From: an uncultured Clostridia bacterium
GTDB taxonomy: Bacteria; Bacillota; Clostridia; TANB77; CAG-508
Assembly: GCA_947626865.1 (NCBI GenBank)
Contig: CANQTZ010000003.1
Span: 1-51,449 of the forward strand
DNA length: 51,449 nt
Direction: 5' to 3'
Shown: in pieces, positions 7,343-19,361 of the stretch
Layout of the letters: every line of letters starts with the position of its first letter
Numbering within the stretch: position 1 is the stretch's first letter
Made by a program: the position numbers and the translations under genes
Notes under the pieces: model-generated
The model's database searches: none
Seen by the model: only the letters and a program-made list of their open reading frames with translations
Told to the model about the DNA's origin: nothing

Positions 7343-8671
7343 ATGCAAGAGGCAAAAGAAGAACAAAAAGAAAAAAACGAAAGAGGAGGTGAGAAAGAAA
7401 TGAAAAATAAAAGTAAAAGACAAAAAGGTATTACATTGATAGCATTGGTTATTACAATAATAGTCTTGTTAATTTTAGCAGGGGTAAGCATAGCAATGTT
7501 GACAGGAGAAAATGGAATATTAACAAAAGCAAGTGGTGCAAAAGTAGAAAATGCACATGCTTCTGTGAAAGAAGCGATGAGATTGGAATATACAGAATAC
7601 ATATTTGAAAAAAATCAAGGACAAAGTACAGGGACGTTAATAGATTATTTACAAGGTAAAGAAATAATAGGCGAAGCAGGGGAAGACGGAAAATATAAGA
7701 TAGATGTAGAAAAATTATCAAATACAGCAATAGATTTAGGGAAAGGAACAGATGGAAAAGATGTTTATATGTTAGAAGAAGTGGCAGGAGAGGAAACAGA
7801 AGGTGTTGGTACAGGAAAATTAGGAGAAATTGCATCAATAAAACCAATAAAAATTGCAGAAGCTACAGAAAGTGAAACAGGAAAAAACTATAAGATTATG
7901 TATTATGGTAAAACAGAAAGTGAAAATAGAGAAATAACTACATTAACAGATATTGTTAAAGCTGAAAAGAAATTTGGCGAGCCTTTTACTTTTTATATAG
8001 ATATTACAGGAGCAGAAAGTTCTAAAAATGGTATTTATGAATGTACAGGGCTGGATGGTATGACTTGGCGTGAGTGGATTTGTTCCGAGTTTAATAAATT
8101 GGAAGTAGTATGTACTGATGGAGAAGGGAATTGTCCGAACTTGCGTGGTACTGGTGTGATGTGTACCAGTGTCGTGGGGGAAGATATTATAGAGCCTAAC
8201 GAAACCTATTCTTTTTGGAGAGTAGTCGAATGTGTCTATCCAAATTCTAATATTTTAGTATCAAAAGAAGGAAAAACATTACAAGCCAAAGATATAAAAG
8301 AAGGAAATGAAATAGCATACTATAATTTTGAAAAAGAGCAAGTAGAAATTGGAACAGTAGAAAAAGCATATATTCATAAACAAGCAACAAACTTTGTAAG
8401 ATACAAATTTGAAGATGGAAGTTATTTAGAAGCAACAGATTATCATCCAATATATACAAAAGAAGGATGGAAATCATACACGAGAAGAAATGGATACGAA
8501 AAACCAGAAGTTGGGGACGAAGTAAAAACTGAAAAAGGTTGGAAAAAATTAATATCAATTGAAGGTTTTGAAGGATTAGAAGATTGTTATGATTTTGTAG
8601 TAAAAGGAAAAGACGGAAAAATAATAAATAACTACTATGCAAATGGAACATTAGTACAAGGTTCTTATTAG
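7343..8671 (+). CDS. Prepilin-like protein with C-terminal Hint (intein-like) domain
   Basis: 442 residues. Two starts have excellent ribosome binding sites: ATG 7343 (AAGGAGGT, 7-base spacing) and ATG 7400 (GAGGAGGT, 9-base spacing); the second gives a 10-residue basic leader typical of prepilins. The core KGITLIALVITIIVLLILAG is a type IV prepilin-like hydrophobic helix with a conserved G/I processing site, matching the DGR target at 41709. The middle is Glu/Gly-rich, then a Cys-rich stretch (CTGLDGMTWREWIC...). From C297 (VECVYPNSNILVSKEG) the sequence is a Hint fold, with TDYHPIYTKEGW as block B and NNYYANGTLVQ at the end. The usual terminal His-Asn is missing, so C-terminal cleavage is unlikely while N-terminal thioester chemistry at Cys297 remains possible. 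Probably a secreted surface protein. Confidence 0.82.
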   Translation: MQEAKEEQKEKNERGGEKEMKNKSKRQKGITLIALVITIIVLLILAGVSIAMLTGENGILTKASGAKVENAHASVKEAMRLEYTEYIFEKNQGQSTGTLIDYLQGKEIIGEAGEDGKYKIDVEKLSNTAIDLGKGTDGKDVYMLEEVAGEETEGVGTGKLGEIASIKPIKIAEATESETGKNYKIMYYGKTESENREITTLTDIVKAEKKFGEPFTFYIDITGAESSKNGIYECTGLDGMTWREWICSEFNKLEVVCTDGEGNCPNLRGTGVMCTSVVGEDIIEPNETYSFWRVVECVYPNSNILVSKEGKTLQAKDIKEGNEIAYYNFEKEQVEIGTVEKAYIHKQATNFVRYKFEDGSYLEATDYHPIYTKEGWKSYTRRNGYEKPEVGDEVKTEKGWKKLISIEGFEGLEDCYDFVVKGKDGKIINNYYANGTLVQGSY

Positions 8672-8680
8672 GTTATTAAT

Positions 8681-8711
8681 AGGTAGGTTAGATTAATTCT
8701 AGCTTACCTTG
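8681..8711 (+). terminator. Weak hairpin after the Hint-prepilin gene
   Basis: AGGTAGGTTAGA pairs, with G-U pairs, with TCTAGCTTACCT; no clear U-tract follows. Confidence 0.35.
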
Positions 8712-8815
8712 TGTTACAGTTCAGTATAAAATATATTAAACTTTCTTGTTGTAATTTGTTTTACTGAATAGTAACCGCCTGTAACCCAAAAATGCTAAAA
8801 AAACAAGAAAAACAC

Positions 8816-8844
8816 TTGAAATTTTTTCAAAAATATAGTACAAT
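8816..8844 (+). promoter_or_regulatory. rpsO promoter
   Basis: TTGAAA (8816-8821), 17-base spacer, TACAAT (8839-8844), followed by an untranslated leader of about 135 bases. No gene is seen in 8672-8985. Confidence 0.7.
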
Positions 8845-8870
8845 AGGTATGTCAAAAAGACATACCTTTT
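8845..8870 (+). promoter_or_regulatory. Leader hairpin of rpsO mRNA
   Basis: AGGTATGTC pairs perfectly with GACATACCT around AAAAA and is followed by TTTT, close to the predicted transcription start. It may be an attenuator or part of an S15-binding autoregulatory leader, a control known for rpsO in several bacteria; the structure here is not one I can assign to a described class. Confidence 0.5.
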
Positions 8871-8985
8871 ACTTAGCTTAAAATTTAAGCACCTAAATTT
8901 AAGCCCAGTTTAAGGAAAAACAAAATATAAGGTGTAAGTTTGAAAAAATCAAACTAAAAAGAGCCTTGAGAAAGGAGAATGAAAA

Positions 8986-9249
8986 ATGACAAAGGAAAGA
9001 AAACAAGAAATCATTAATACTTATAAAAGAGAAGAAAACGATACAGGATCACCAGAAGTACAAATAGCTCTATTAACACAAAGAATTAATGAACTAACAG
9101 AACATTTAAAAATCCACAAAAAAGACAATCATTCAAGACGTGGACTATTAAAAATGGTAGGAAAAAGAAGAAATTTGTTAAACTATTTATCTAAAAAAGA
9201 CATCAACCGTTACAGAGAAATAGTTGAAAAATTAGGATTAAGAAAATAA
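8986..9249 (+). CDS. rpsO: 30S ribosomal protein S15
   Basis: 87 residues, the standard length, with the conserved [21 protein letters not shown] and [19 protein letters not shown] blocks that contact 16S rRNA and organise the small-subunit platform. Start ATG behind AGAAAGGAG. It is followed by a strong terminator and then pnp, the widespread rpsO-pnp order. No in-frame CGG. Confidence 0.98.
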   Translation: MTKERKQEIINTYKREENDTGSPEVQIALLTQRINELTEHLKIHKKDNHSRRGLLKMVGKRRNLLNYLSKKDINRYREIVEKLGLRK

Positions 9250-9253
9250 AAAT

Positions 9254-9290
9254 AAAAAAGCCCAGTGCTTATTTTAGCATGGGTTTTTTT
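9254..9290 (+). terminator. rpsO terminator
   Basis: AAAAAGCCCAGTGCT pairs with AGCATGGGTTTTTTT, ending in a run of seven T. Confidence 0.85.
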
Positions 9291-9435
9291 AAGTAAAAAA
9301 ATAGGTGCAAAATTAAGCAAGAATTTAGGTGGGTAGCTTGTATAATGTATTAAAATATGGAAAAAATAATGCATTATAGAGGTTACAATCTAAACTTGCT
9401 TAAAAATATTAAATAAAGAAAGGAAGAAAAATATT

Positions 9436-11556
9436 ATGTTTAAAGTATATGAAACAGAATTAGCAGGAAGAAAACTTATAATAGAAACTGGAAAAATGGC
9501 AGGTTTAGCAAATGGAAGTGTATTAGTTCGTTATGGAGACACATGTGTATTAGTAAATGTAACAGCTTCTAAAGAACCAAGAGAAGGAATTGACTTCTTT
9601 CCGCTATCAGTAGATTTTGAGGAAAAATTATATGCAGTAGGAAAAATACCAGGAAGTTTCCTAAAAAGAGAAGGAAAACCAAGTGATAAAGCAATATTAA
9701 CATCAAGAGCAATTGATAGACCACTAAGACCATTATTTCCAAAAGATTTTAGAAATGATGTAGTAGTAGTTGCAACTGTACTATGTGTGGAACAAGATAA
9801 TTCACCAGAAGTAGCAGCAATGATTGGTGCAGCATGTAGCTTAGCAATATCAGATATTCCATTTGGAGGACCAACAGCAGCAGTAGCAGTAGGATTAGTA
9901 GATGGAGAAATTATCATAAATCCAACAGAAGAACAAAGAAAAGTAAGTGACTTAAATCTAACAGTTGCAGCAACTGAAAAGAAAATCACTATGATAGAAG
10001 CAGGAGGAAATGAAATACCAGAAAGCACTATGCTAAAAGCAATAAAAGAAGCACATAAAGAAATTAAGAAAATATGTAAATTTATTTCAAAAATACAAAA
10101 AGAAATTGGAAAACCAAAATTTGAATACAAATCATTTGAAGTAGACCATGAAGTTTATGAATTTATAGAGCAAAACTTCAAAGATGAAATGAAAGCAAAA
10201 GTGCAAGAAGCAGATAAACAAATAAGAGATAAAAATATAGACGAATTAACAGAAAAAATTCAAGAAACATATAGTCAAAAATTTGGAGAAGAAGCACTAG
10301 AAGAACACAAAAGTGACATAGCAGAAGCAATCTATAAATTAGAAAAAAAATGTGTAAGAGAAATTATTTATTTTGAGCATAAACGTGTAGATGGAAGAGC
10401 ATTAGATGAAATTAGACCATTATCTTGTGAAGTTGGTTTACTTCCAAGAACACATGGAAGTAGCTTATTTACAAGAGGACAAACACAAGTAATGTCTGTT
10501 GCAACATTAGGAATGATTTCAGAAGAACAAGTATTAGATGGCATAGATACAGAAGAATCTAAAAGATATATGCACCATTACAATTTCCCAAGCTATTCAG
10601 TAGGAGAAGCAAGACCATCAAGAGGACCAGGAAGAAGAGAAATAGGTCATGGAGCATTAGCAGAAAAAGCTTTAGTTCCAGTATTACCATCAAAAGAAGA
10701 ATTCCCTTATGCAATTAGAGTAGTATCAGAAGTATTATCTTCAAATGGTTCAACCTCACAAGCTAGTATTTGTGGAAGTACATTATCACTAATGGATGCA
10801 GGTGTACCAATAAAAAGACCAGTAGCTGGAATTTCGACAGGGCTTGTAACAAATCCAGATAATGAAGATGACTATGTTATGCTTGTAGACATTCAAGGAC
10901 TAGAAGATTTTTTCGGTGACATGGACTTTAAAGTAGGAGGAACATCAAAAGGAATAACAGCAATACAAGTAGACATCAAATGTGATGGACTAACTTATGA
11001 CATTATAAAAGAAGCATTTGAAAAAACAAAAATAGCAAGACAGCATATATTAGATGATGTAATGCTACCTGTTATTAGTAAGCCAAAAGAGGATATTTCT
11101 AAATATGCACCAAGAATTGTAAGTACACAAATAAAAGTAGAAAAAATAAAAGACGTTATTGGACCTAGTGGAAAAATGATTAATAAAATAATTGAAGAAA
11201 CAGGTGTAAAAATAGACATAGAAGAAGATGGACAAGTCTTTATTTATTCAGATGATAGTGAGAAAGCAATTCAAGCATTAGAAATGATAGAAGATATTGT
11301 GCGTGAAGTAGAAGTTGGGGGAATTTATTATGGCGAAGTAGTACGCATAATGAACTTTGGTGCGTTTGTAGATTTAGGCTGTGGTGGAAAAGAAGGACTA
11401 CTGCACATTTCTAAAATATCAAAAGAAAGAATTAAAAATATCGAAGATGTTCTTCATGTAGGAGATAAAGTAACTGTTAAAGTAATTAGTATTGATGAAC
11501 AAGATAGAATAAATTTAAGTATGAATGATTTTGACGAAGTAAAAGAAGAAAAATAA
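9436..11556 (+). CDS. pnp: Polyribonucleotide nucleotidyltransferase (PNPase)
   Basis: 706 residues, normal for the family. Two RNase PH-like domains (about 10-145 and 315-530) flank an alpha-helical linker; the KH domain follows with the GPSG loop (IGPSGKMINKIIEETG, ~575-590), then an S1 domain (YYGEVVRIMNFGAFVDLGCG, from ~633). PNPase degrades RNA phosphorolytically from the 3' end and works in the degradosome. The start ATG lies behind AAAGGAAG. The first of five genes packed on the plus strand up to 16669. Despite its length it contains no in-frame CGG. Confidence 0.98.
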   Translation: MFKVYETELAGRKLIIETGKMAGLANGSVLVRYGDTCVLVNVTASKEPREGIDFFPLSVDFEEKLYAVGKIPGSFLKREGKPSDKAILTSRAIDRPLRPLFPKDFRNDVVVVATVLCVEQDNSPEVAAMIGAACSLAISDIPFGGPTAAVAVGLVDGEIIINPTEEQRKVSDLNLTVAATEKKITMIEAGGNEIPESTMLKAIKEAHKEIKKICKFISKIQKEIGKPKFEYKSFEVDHEVYEFIEQNFKDEMKAKVQEADKQIRDKNIDELTEKIQETYSQKFGEEALEEHKSDIAEAIYKLEKKCVREIIYFEHKRVDGRALDEIRPLSCEVGLLPRTHGSSLFTRGQTQVMSVATLGMISEEQVLDGIDTEESKRYMHHYNFPSYSVGEARPSRGPGRREIGHGALAEKALVPVLPSKEEFPYAIRVVSEVLSSNGSTSQASICGSTLSLMDAGVPIKRPVAGISTGLVTNPDNEDDYVMLVDIQGLEDFFGDMDFKVGGTSKGITAIQVDIKCDGLTYDIIKEAFEKTKIARQHILDDVMLPVISKPKEDISKYAPRIVSTQIKVEKIKDVIGPSGKMINKIIEETGVKIDIEEDGQVFIYSDDSEKAIQALEMIEDIVREVEVGGIYYGEVVRIMNFGAFVDLGCGGKEGLLHISKISKERIKNIEDVLHVGDKVTVKVISIDEQDRINLSMNDFDEVKEEK

Positions 11557-11587
11557 GAAAAATTATGTGGCTGTGAGGTATTAAAGA

Positions 11588-12947
11588 ATGATGATGTATC
11601 AAAGTAAAAAAAAGAATAAAGTTGCATATTATAGTTTCTTGTTTGTTTTGCTGATAATCTTATATTTTGCATATCAATATTATCAGCAAAATAACTTTAA
11701 TGATTTTACAAGAAGTGAAACTAATTTATATACTTCGCAATTTATAAGGGACAATCAAGAAAAATACAATGACAAAAGAAGCTATAAAATAAAATCAGAT
11801 GAATATAATGATGCCATGTTTTATAAAAAAGTAAAAGTAAGTAAAAACGAACCATATAAAGTAACTTGTATGGTAAAAACTAATGATGTAAAAGCTAAAG
11901 AAGAAAAATCAGGAGTAGGAGCACAAATATCAATAGAAGGAACAACAGAAAGGTCAGTTGCGGTATCTGGAACTGAAGATTGGCAAAAAATAGAATTGAT
12001 TTTTAATGCAAGAGATAGAGAAGAAGTAAACATTGGATTTCGTTTGGGAGGATATTTAGGAGAAGCAAAAGGAGAAGCGTGGTTCTCAAACTTGACAATA
12101 GAAGAAGGAATAGCTGAAAAAGATAACAATTGGAAATTTGCTTGTTTTATCTTTAAAAATACAGATGTAACGATAGGACAAAAGCAAATACAATTGAAAG
12201 TAACACAAAACGATATAAATGACATAACTAATACAATAAGGCGATTTGAAGATGCTTGTCATGACCTTTCTAATGGAAAAATGACTGCAAAATGTGATAT
12301 TTACGAAGTTGAAACTCCATTATCGAAATTATCATATGATGATGAATTTGCTTATTATGCATCAGCAGAAGATGTTGAAAGTCAAATAAAAGATACAGTA
12401 TCAGCAGGCGATTATGACCATATATTTGCAATTGTGAGACTTCGGAGATGAAGAACACGAAAATGATATAGAAGTAAATGATTGGATAGGTTTAGGCTCA
12501 ATGGATTATTATGGAATTGGCTTTTCAAATATTCGTCTGCCAAATGATTCAAGAAGTTATGTGTACAGATACAATAGCAGAGTTAATACTTTCCCAGAAG
12601 AAGTATTTTTGCATGAGTTTTTACATTCTTTAGAACGAAATTCAGAAGAATATGGCTATAGCATTCCTCAATTACATGATTATGAAGTATATGGATATCA
12701 AAATGAATCTTTAACTGGGCAGAAAAAGTGGTATACTGATTATATGAATAAAAATATAAACACAACAGAAGGAAAAATTGGCTTGCCAGAAGAAATATAT
12801 AATTTAAAACCAGCTAAAAATAGCAATTTTGAGTTTTCAACTAATATGAAAGAAGTTTTTAAAGAACCAGAAAATATCATAGAAGGAATAAAAGAGCTTT
12901 TTGATAATCTAGTAAATAAAATAAATTACATAGGGAAGATGGGATAA
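11588..12947 (+). CDS. Membrane-anchored HExxH protein with carbohydrate-binding-like domain (+1 frameshift)
   Basis: 452 residues after one +1 shift. An N-terminal transmembrane helix (about 13-32) is followed by a beta-rich region (~65-175: [30 protein letters not shown]) resembling carbohydrate-binding modules. The C-terminal half looks like a zincin, with [20 protein letters not shown] holding HEFLH at 342-346. The in-frame CGG at 12443 ends the first frame two codons later (TGA); skipping its C gives [20 protein letters not shown] and runs to TAA 12945-12947, 2 bases before queA. Probably an extracellular peptidase or glycan-linked metalloprotein; the family is unnamed to me. Neither frame alone would link the membrane anchor to the HEFLH motif. 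Confidence 0.72.
12443..12446 (+). other. +1 frameshift site 3 (CTT CGG A, HExxH gene)
   Basis: Reading GGA from 12444 joins the anchor/binding half to the HEFLH half. CTT CGG is one base from the yeast Ty1 shift heptamer CTT AGG C. Confidence 0.8.
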
Positions 12948-12949
12948 AG

Positions 12950-15112
<2,163 letters not shown>

Positions 15113-15126
15113 ATGGGGTGATACAA

Positions 15127-16669
15127 ATGAATTTGATGGAAGAAAGTTTTGTTACAAATCAGGAAAAAAAGAAAAAAAGAACTACAACAATTTTATTAGT
15201 TGCAATTATTCTTGTAGTCATGATTATTGTTTTTATTGTTGCATATTTAATGTATTTACAAAGTGGAAAAATGAAAGCAACCATTGATGGTGTATCACAA
15301 GATGAAATCATTAATGTCTTAAGATTTGAAAATGATGGCAAAATATATGCACCTATAAAAGAAATAGCTAAATATTTAGGCTATGAAAGTTATAATGGAG
15401 AATATAGTGATAAATCAGAAGAAATAAGTAAATGCTATGTTATATGCGAAAATGAAGTAGCAAATTTTCAGCTAGGAGAAAGGAAAATTTATAAAAAAGA
15501 TTTAACTAAAACTAATGCAGATTATGAATATGTTTATATTAAGGAACCAGTTAAAGCAATTGATGGTGTTTTATATGTTTCAACTGAAGGATTAGAAAAA
15601 GCATTTAATATAAGTTTTCAATATGATCAAGCAAATAATACAATATCAATCTGGACAGTACCAGCTTTATATCAATTTTATGCAAGCAAAGTATTAGATT
15701 ATGGATATACAGAATTAGATAAAGAATTTGCTAATCAAAAAGCAATTTTAAATGATATGTTAGTTGTATCAAAAAATGAGGGTAAGATATATGGAGTAAT
15801 TCGGAGCAGCAGATGGAAAAGCAATATTAGAACCAAAATATGATGGAATTACATATCTTCCTAATACAGGAGATTTTTTAGTAAAAACAGGTGAAAAAGT
15901 AGGAATTATATCATCTAATAGAGAAACAAAAGTACAAATAATATATGATAGCATCGAATTGATGGATAGTGATGTTGGTTTATATGTTGCTAAAAAAGAT
16001 GATAAATTTGGAGTAATAGATTTAAAAGGAAATGAAAAAATTTATATAGAAAATGATGAAATAGGAATTGACATTTCTAAATTTGCACAAAATAATATAA
16101 AAAATAAATATATATTAGCAGATGGTTTAATACCAGTTAAAAATGGAGAATATTGGGGACTATATGACACGAATGGAAATCAATTAACTCCATTCCAGTA
16201 TGATAGTTTAGGATATATAGCTTCAAGCAATAAAGAAGCAATTAATTTATTGGTAATTCCTAAATACAATGTATTAGTAGCATGTCAAAATAAAAAATAT
16301 ACATTAATTAATCCATCAGGACAAGAATTATTCCCAGCAGTAGCAGATGACATTTATATGTTAATTTCTAGTGGACAAACATATTATTATATAACAGTTA
16401 ATGACAAGAAATTTGACCTAATAGAATATTTAGACAGTAATGGAATTATTACAACAGGACAAGATGAAAATGAGCAAAATAATGAACAAAATGTTGGCGG
16501 AGAAGAACAAGAAAGTGAAGAAAATATCGGAAATGGACAACAAGAGGAAAACAATCAACAAAATCAGGACGAAAGTCAAGAAGAACAAAACGGAAATGAC
16601 CAACAAAATCAAGGTACAGAACAGGAAGAACAAGGTCAACAAGAACAAAATGGTAGTGATAATGAATAA
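15127..16669 (+). CDS. Membrane-anchored WG-repeat protein (+1 frameshift)
   Basis: 513 residues after one shift; ATG at 15127 behind GGGGTG. An N-terminal transmembrane helix (about 21-42) precedes a copper-amine-oxidase-N-like beta domain (~50-185: DGKIYAPIKEIAKYLGY, VLYVSTEGLEKAFN). WG/KWG-type repeats follow (KIYGVIGAADGKAILEPKYD, FGVIDLKGNE, YWGLYDTNGNQ) and a long Gln/Glu/Asn-rich tail after ~residue 440. The in-frame CGG at 15802 interrupts the first WG unit; skipping C gives GAADGKAILEPKYDGI. WG proteins are extracytoplasmic and of unclear function. It follows tgt by 14 bases. Confidence 0.85.
15802..15805 (+). other. +1 frameshift site 6 (ATT CGG A, WG-repeat gene)
   Basis: GGA from 15803 restores a canonical WG repeat; frame 0 stops 13 codons later. 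Confidence 0.85.
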
Positions 16670-16696
16670 GGATTTTTTTAATAAAATGTTACAATT

Positions 16697-16777
16697 CACA
16701 GCCAGATTTATATTTTGACATATAAAATTTATTGGCTGTGAAATGTCAAAAAAAATCCTTTTTTTTGACATTTTTTT
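16697..16777 (+). terminator. Double hairpin terminator of the pnp-queA-tgt region
   Basis: CACAGCCA (16697-16704) pairs with TGGCTGTG (16733-16740). It is followed by a 14-bp stem AATGTCAAAAAAAA / TTTTTTTTGACATT with a 3-base loop and a T-run. Confidence 0.75.
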
Positions 16778-16890
16778 AAAAAACCATTTACATTTTTAAA
16801 TAATTTGTATAAAATAAAATAGAATAAATAAAAAAGAAACAATAGGAAAAAGATTCACGAAAGAAAATAAAAGGAAAGGGAGTATTGTTG

Positions 16891-18186
16891 ATGAAAATAT
16901 TAATGTTAACATGGGAATATCCACCAAGAGTTGTAGGAGGAATTTCAAGAGTAGTATATGACTTATCAAGAACTTTACGAAAGGATGGGCATGACGTTAC
17001 AGTCATCACATATCGTGATGGAAATACCCCTTATTTTGAAGACGACAAAGGCGTAAAAGTATATAGGGTAGATAATTATATGATAAACCCAAATAACTTT
17101 ATAGATTGGGTTATGCAATTGAATTTTAACATGATAGCAAAAGCAAATGAAATAATGAGAGAACAAGGATTATTTGATGTAATTCATGCACATGATTGGC
17201 TAGTAGCATATACTGCAAAAAACTTAAAAAATTCCTACAATATACCAATAGTTGCTACAATTCATGCAACAGAAGCAGGAAGAAATAGTGGAATTCATGA
17301 TGAACAACAAAGATACATCAATGATACAGAATGGATGCTTACCTATGAATCAGCAGAAGTAGTAGTAAACAGCAATTATATGAAAGGTGAGTTACAAAGA
17401 CTATTTGGTTTGCCTTATGAAAAAATAAATGTAGTACCAAATGGTGTAAACTTAAATTTATTTAATGGAATAGAAAAAGATTATACATTTAGAAGAAAAT
17501 ATGCAATGGATAATGAAAAAATCATCTTATTCATGGGAAGACTAGTATATGAAAAAGGAATACAACATTTAATATCTGCTATGCCAAAAGTATTATCTGG
17601 TTACCACGATTCAAAATTAGTAATATGTGGTAGAGGTGGAATGTTAGATGAATTAAAACAACAAGTAGATGCTATGGGTATATCAAATAAAGTATATTTT
17701 GCAGGATATATGGGTGGAAAAGATGTACAAAAAATATATAAGGTAGCTGATGTATCTGTATTTCCAAGCACATATGAACCATTTGGAATAGTAGCCCTAG
17801 AAGCAATGCTATCCGAAAATCCAATAGTAGTATCAGACATTGGAGGACTAAATGAAATAGTAGAACACAGAGTAAACGGAATGAAAGCATATTGTGGCAA
17901 TCCAAACTCAATAGCAGATTCAATATTAGAATTATTATATGATCATAAGTTATGCAATGATATAGTAAAAAGAGCAAAAAACAAAGTAAGAAACGAGTAC
18001 AATTGGAGTAAAATAGCACAAGACACACACTTTACATATCAAAAAGCAATATGCCAATCTATGGCAGAAAAACAAAAAAGACAATTGGAACAAGAAAGAG
18101 CAAGAAGAACCAAAAAAACAAGAAAAACAGAAAACGAAATTACCAATTTACTCAACTTCAAAAAACAACGTCAAGCTTATGCATAA
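16891..18186 (+). CDS. Glycosyltransferase family 4 (GT-B) protein
   Basis: 431 residues from ATG 16891 (AAGGGAG 8 bases upstream; two TTG codons just before are less likely). MKILMLTWEYPPRVVGGISR is the start typical of starch/glycogen-synthase-like and GT4 enzymes. The donor-binding half shows ILFMGRLVYEKGIQHLISAM, and the EX7E-like nucleotide-sugar motif is FPSTYEPFGIVALEAMLSEN. The last ~35 residues are basic and Gln/Arg-rich. It transfers a sugar from an activated donor; the acceptor cannot be told from sequence. Monocistronic, with its own terminator. Confidence 0.87.
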   Translation: MKILMLTWEYPPRVVGGISRVVYDLSRTLRKDGHDVTVITYRDGNTPYFEDDKGVKVYRVDNYMINPNNFIDWVMQLNFNMIAKANEIMREQGLFDVIHAHDWLVAYTAKNLKNSYNIPIVATIHATEAGRNSGIHDEQQRYINDTEWMLTYESAEVVVNSNYMKGELQRLFGLPYEKINVVPNGVNLNLFNGIEKDYTFRRKYAMDNEKIILFMGRLVYEKGIQHLISAMPKVLSGYHDSKLVICGRGGMLDELKQQVDAMGISNKVYFAGYMGGKDVQKIYKVADVSVFPSTYEPFGIVALEAMLSENPIVVSDIGGLNEIVEHRVNGMKAYCGNPNSIADSILELLYDHKLCNDIVKRAKNKVRNEYNWSKIAQDTHFTYQKAICQSMAEKQKRQLEQERARRTKKTRKTENEITNLLNFKKQRQAYA

Positions 18187-18198
18187 CTGTATAGAGAG

Positions 18199-18233
18199 AG
18201 CTACCACAAAAATTCAAAAGTGGTAGCTTTTAT
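18199..18233 (+). terminator. Terminator of the glycosyltransferase gene
   Basis: AGCTACCAC pairs with GTGGTAGCT and is followed by TTTTA. Confidence 0.8.
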
Positions 18234-18239
18234 GCGATA

Positions 18240-18346
18240 TGTCATTTGGGATGTGCCATTTGGGACAGGCACAAACGATACATCAATGTATCATTTGGGA
18301 CAGGCACAAACGGTACATCGATGTGCTTTTTGGGACAGGTTACAAT
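18240..18346 (+). repeat. GGGACAGG-type intergenic repeat (family B), two tandem units
   Basis: CATTTGGGACAGGCACAAAC with GATACATCAATGTAT is repeated as CATTTGGGACAGGCACAAAC with GGTACATCGATGTGC, then TTTTTGGGACAGG. The same words form the big inverted repeat at 21376-21560. Such GGGACAGG words resemble REP-like repeats that accompany RAYT transposases in other genomes; none is in this window. Confidence 0.8.
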
Positions 18347-18378
18347 TGAAATATATAAAATGAAATAGGAGAGTGAAC

Positions 18379-19284
18379 ATGGACAAAGAGTTTAAATCAG
18401 GCTTTGTGACGCTAATAGGGAGGACAAATGTGGGGAAATCTACATTGCTAAATTTATTGGTGGGTGAAAAGGTAGCTGCTATTGCAAATAAAGTGCAAAC
18501 GACAAGGACGGCTATAAAAGGAATTGTAAATAGGGAGAATAGCCAAATTATTTTTATAGATACGCCGGGAATTCATAAGCCTAAAACTAAATTGAATGAG
18601 ACGATGGTGGAGACTTCTTTTTCGAGTATTCAAGATGCTGATGTTGTTTTGTTTTTGATTGAAGCAACAAGTGAGGATATTGGAAAAGGGGACAGCATTA
18701 TATTGGAAAAAATTAAAGAGGCTAATAGAAAGACGATTTTGATAATTAATAAAATTGATTTGGTAAAAAGGGAAAAACTTTTGAATTTAATTGATATTTA
18801 TAGCAAACAATATAATTTTGAAGCAGTTATTCCTATTTCTGCGACAAATGCAAAGTATAAAGAAACCATATTAGATGAAATTGAAAAGAACTTAAATCTA
18901 GGTCCCGCATATTATGATATAGAGGAGTATACAGACCAAACATTAAGGCAATTAGCAGAAGAAACTATTAGGGAAAAAGCTTTAAAATTATTACAAGATG
19001 AAGTTCCTCATGGTATTTTCGTTGAAGTTGAAAAGATGAAATTAAGAAAAAATAAGCAAAAACAAGAAATTTATGATGTGGAAGCTACAATTTATTGTTT
19101 GAGAGAATCACATAAAGGAATAATTATTGGAAAAAATGGGGAAATGCTCAAACGAATAGGCAGATCTGCGAGGATAGATATGGAACAAAATTTTAATGTA
19201 AAAATAAATTTAAAAACGTGGGTAAAAGTCAAGGAAGATTGGCAATCAAATGACAAAATTGTAGAAAGATTCAAATTAAAATAA
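18379..19284 (+). CDS. era: GTPase Era
   Basis: 301 residues from the ATG at 18379 (AGGAG about 8 bases upstream; an in-frame GTG at 18373 is too close). G1 is GRTNVGKS (14-21), followed by DTPGIHKPK and NKID. The C-terminal KH domain contains GKNGEMLKRIGRSAR and ends in the usual VKVKEDWQ. Era binds 16S rRNA and helps 30S maturation. It heads the era-yqzL-recO cluster. The CGA codon at the KH loop shows that CGA is read as Arg. Confidence 0.97.
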   Translation: MDKEFKSGFVTLIGRTNVGKSTLLNLLVGEKVAAIANKVQTTRTAIKGIVNRENSQIIFIDTPGIHKPKTKLNETMVETSFSSIQDADVVLFLIEATSEDIGKGDSIILEKIKEANRKTILIINKIDLVKREKLLNLIDIYSKQYNFEAVIPISATNAKYKETILDEIEKNLNLGPAYYDIEEYTDQTLRQLAEETIREKALKLLQDEVPHGIFVEVEKMKLRKNKQKQEIYDVEATIYCLRESHKGIIIGKNGEMLKRIGRSARIDMEQNFNVKINLKTWVKVKEDWQSNDKIVERFKLK

Positions 19285-19361
19285 GTAAAACAGTATAAAA
19301 AATAGCAAAATGGCAAAAGATAAATTTAAAGGTAAAACTTTAAATAAAGGAAGTGAGCAAA

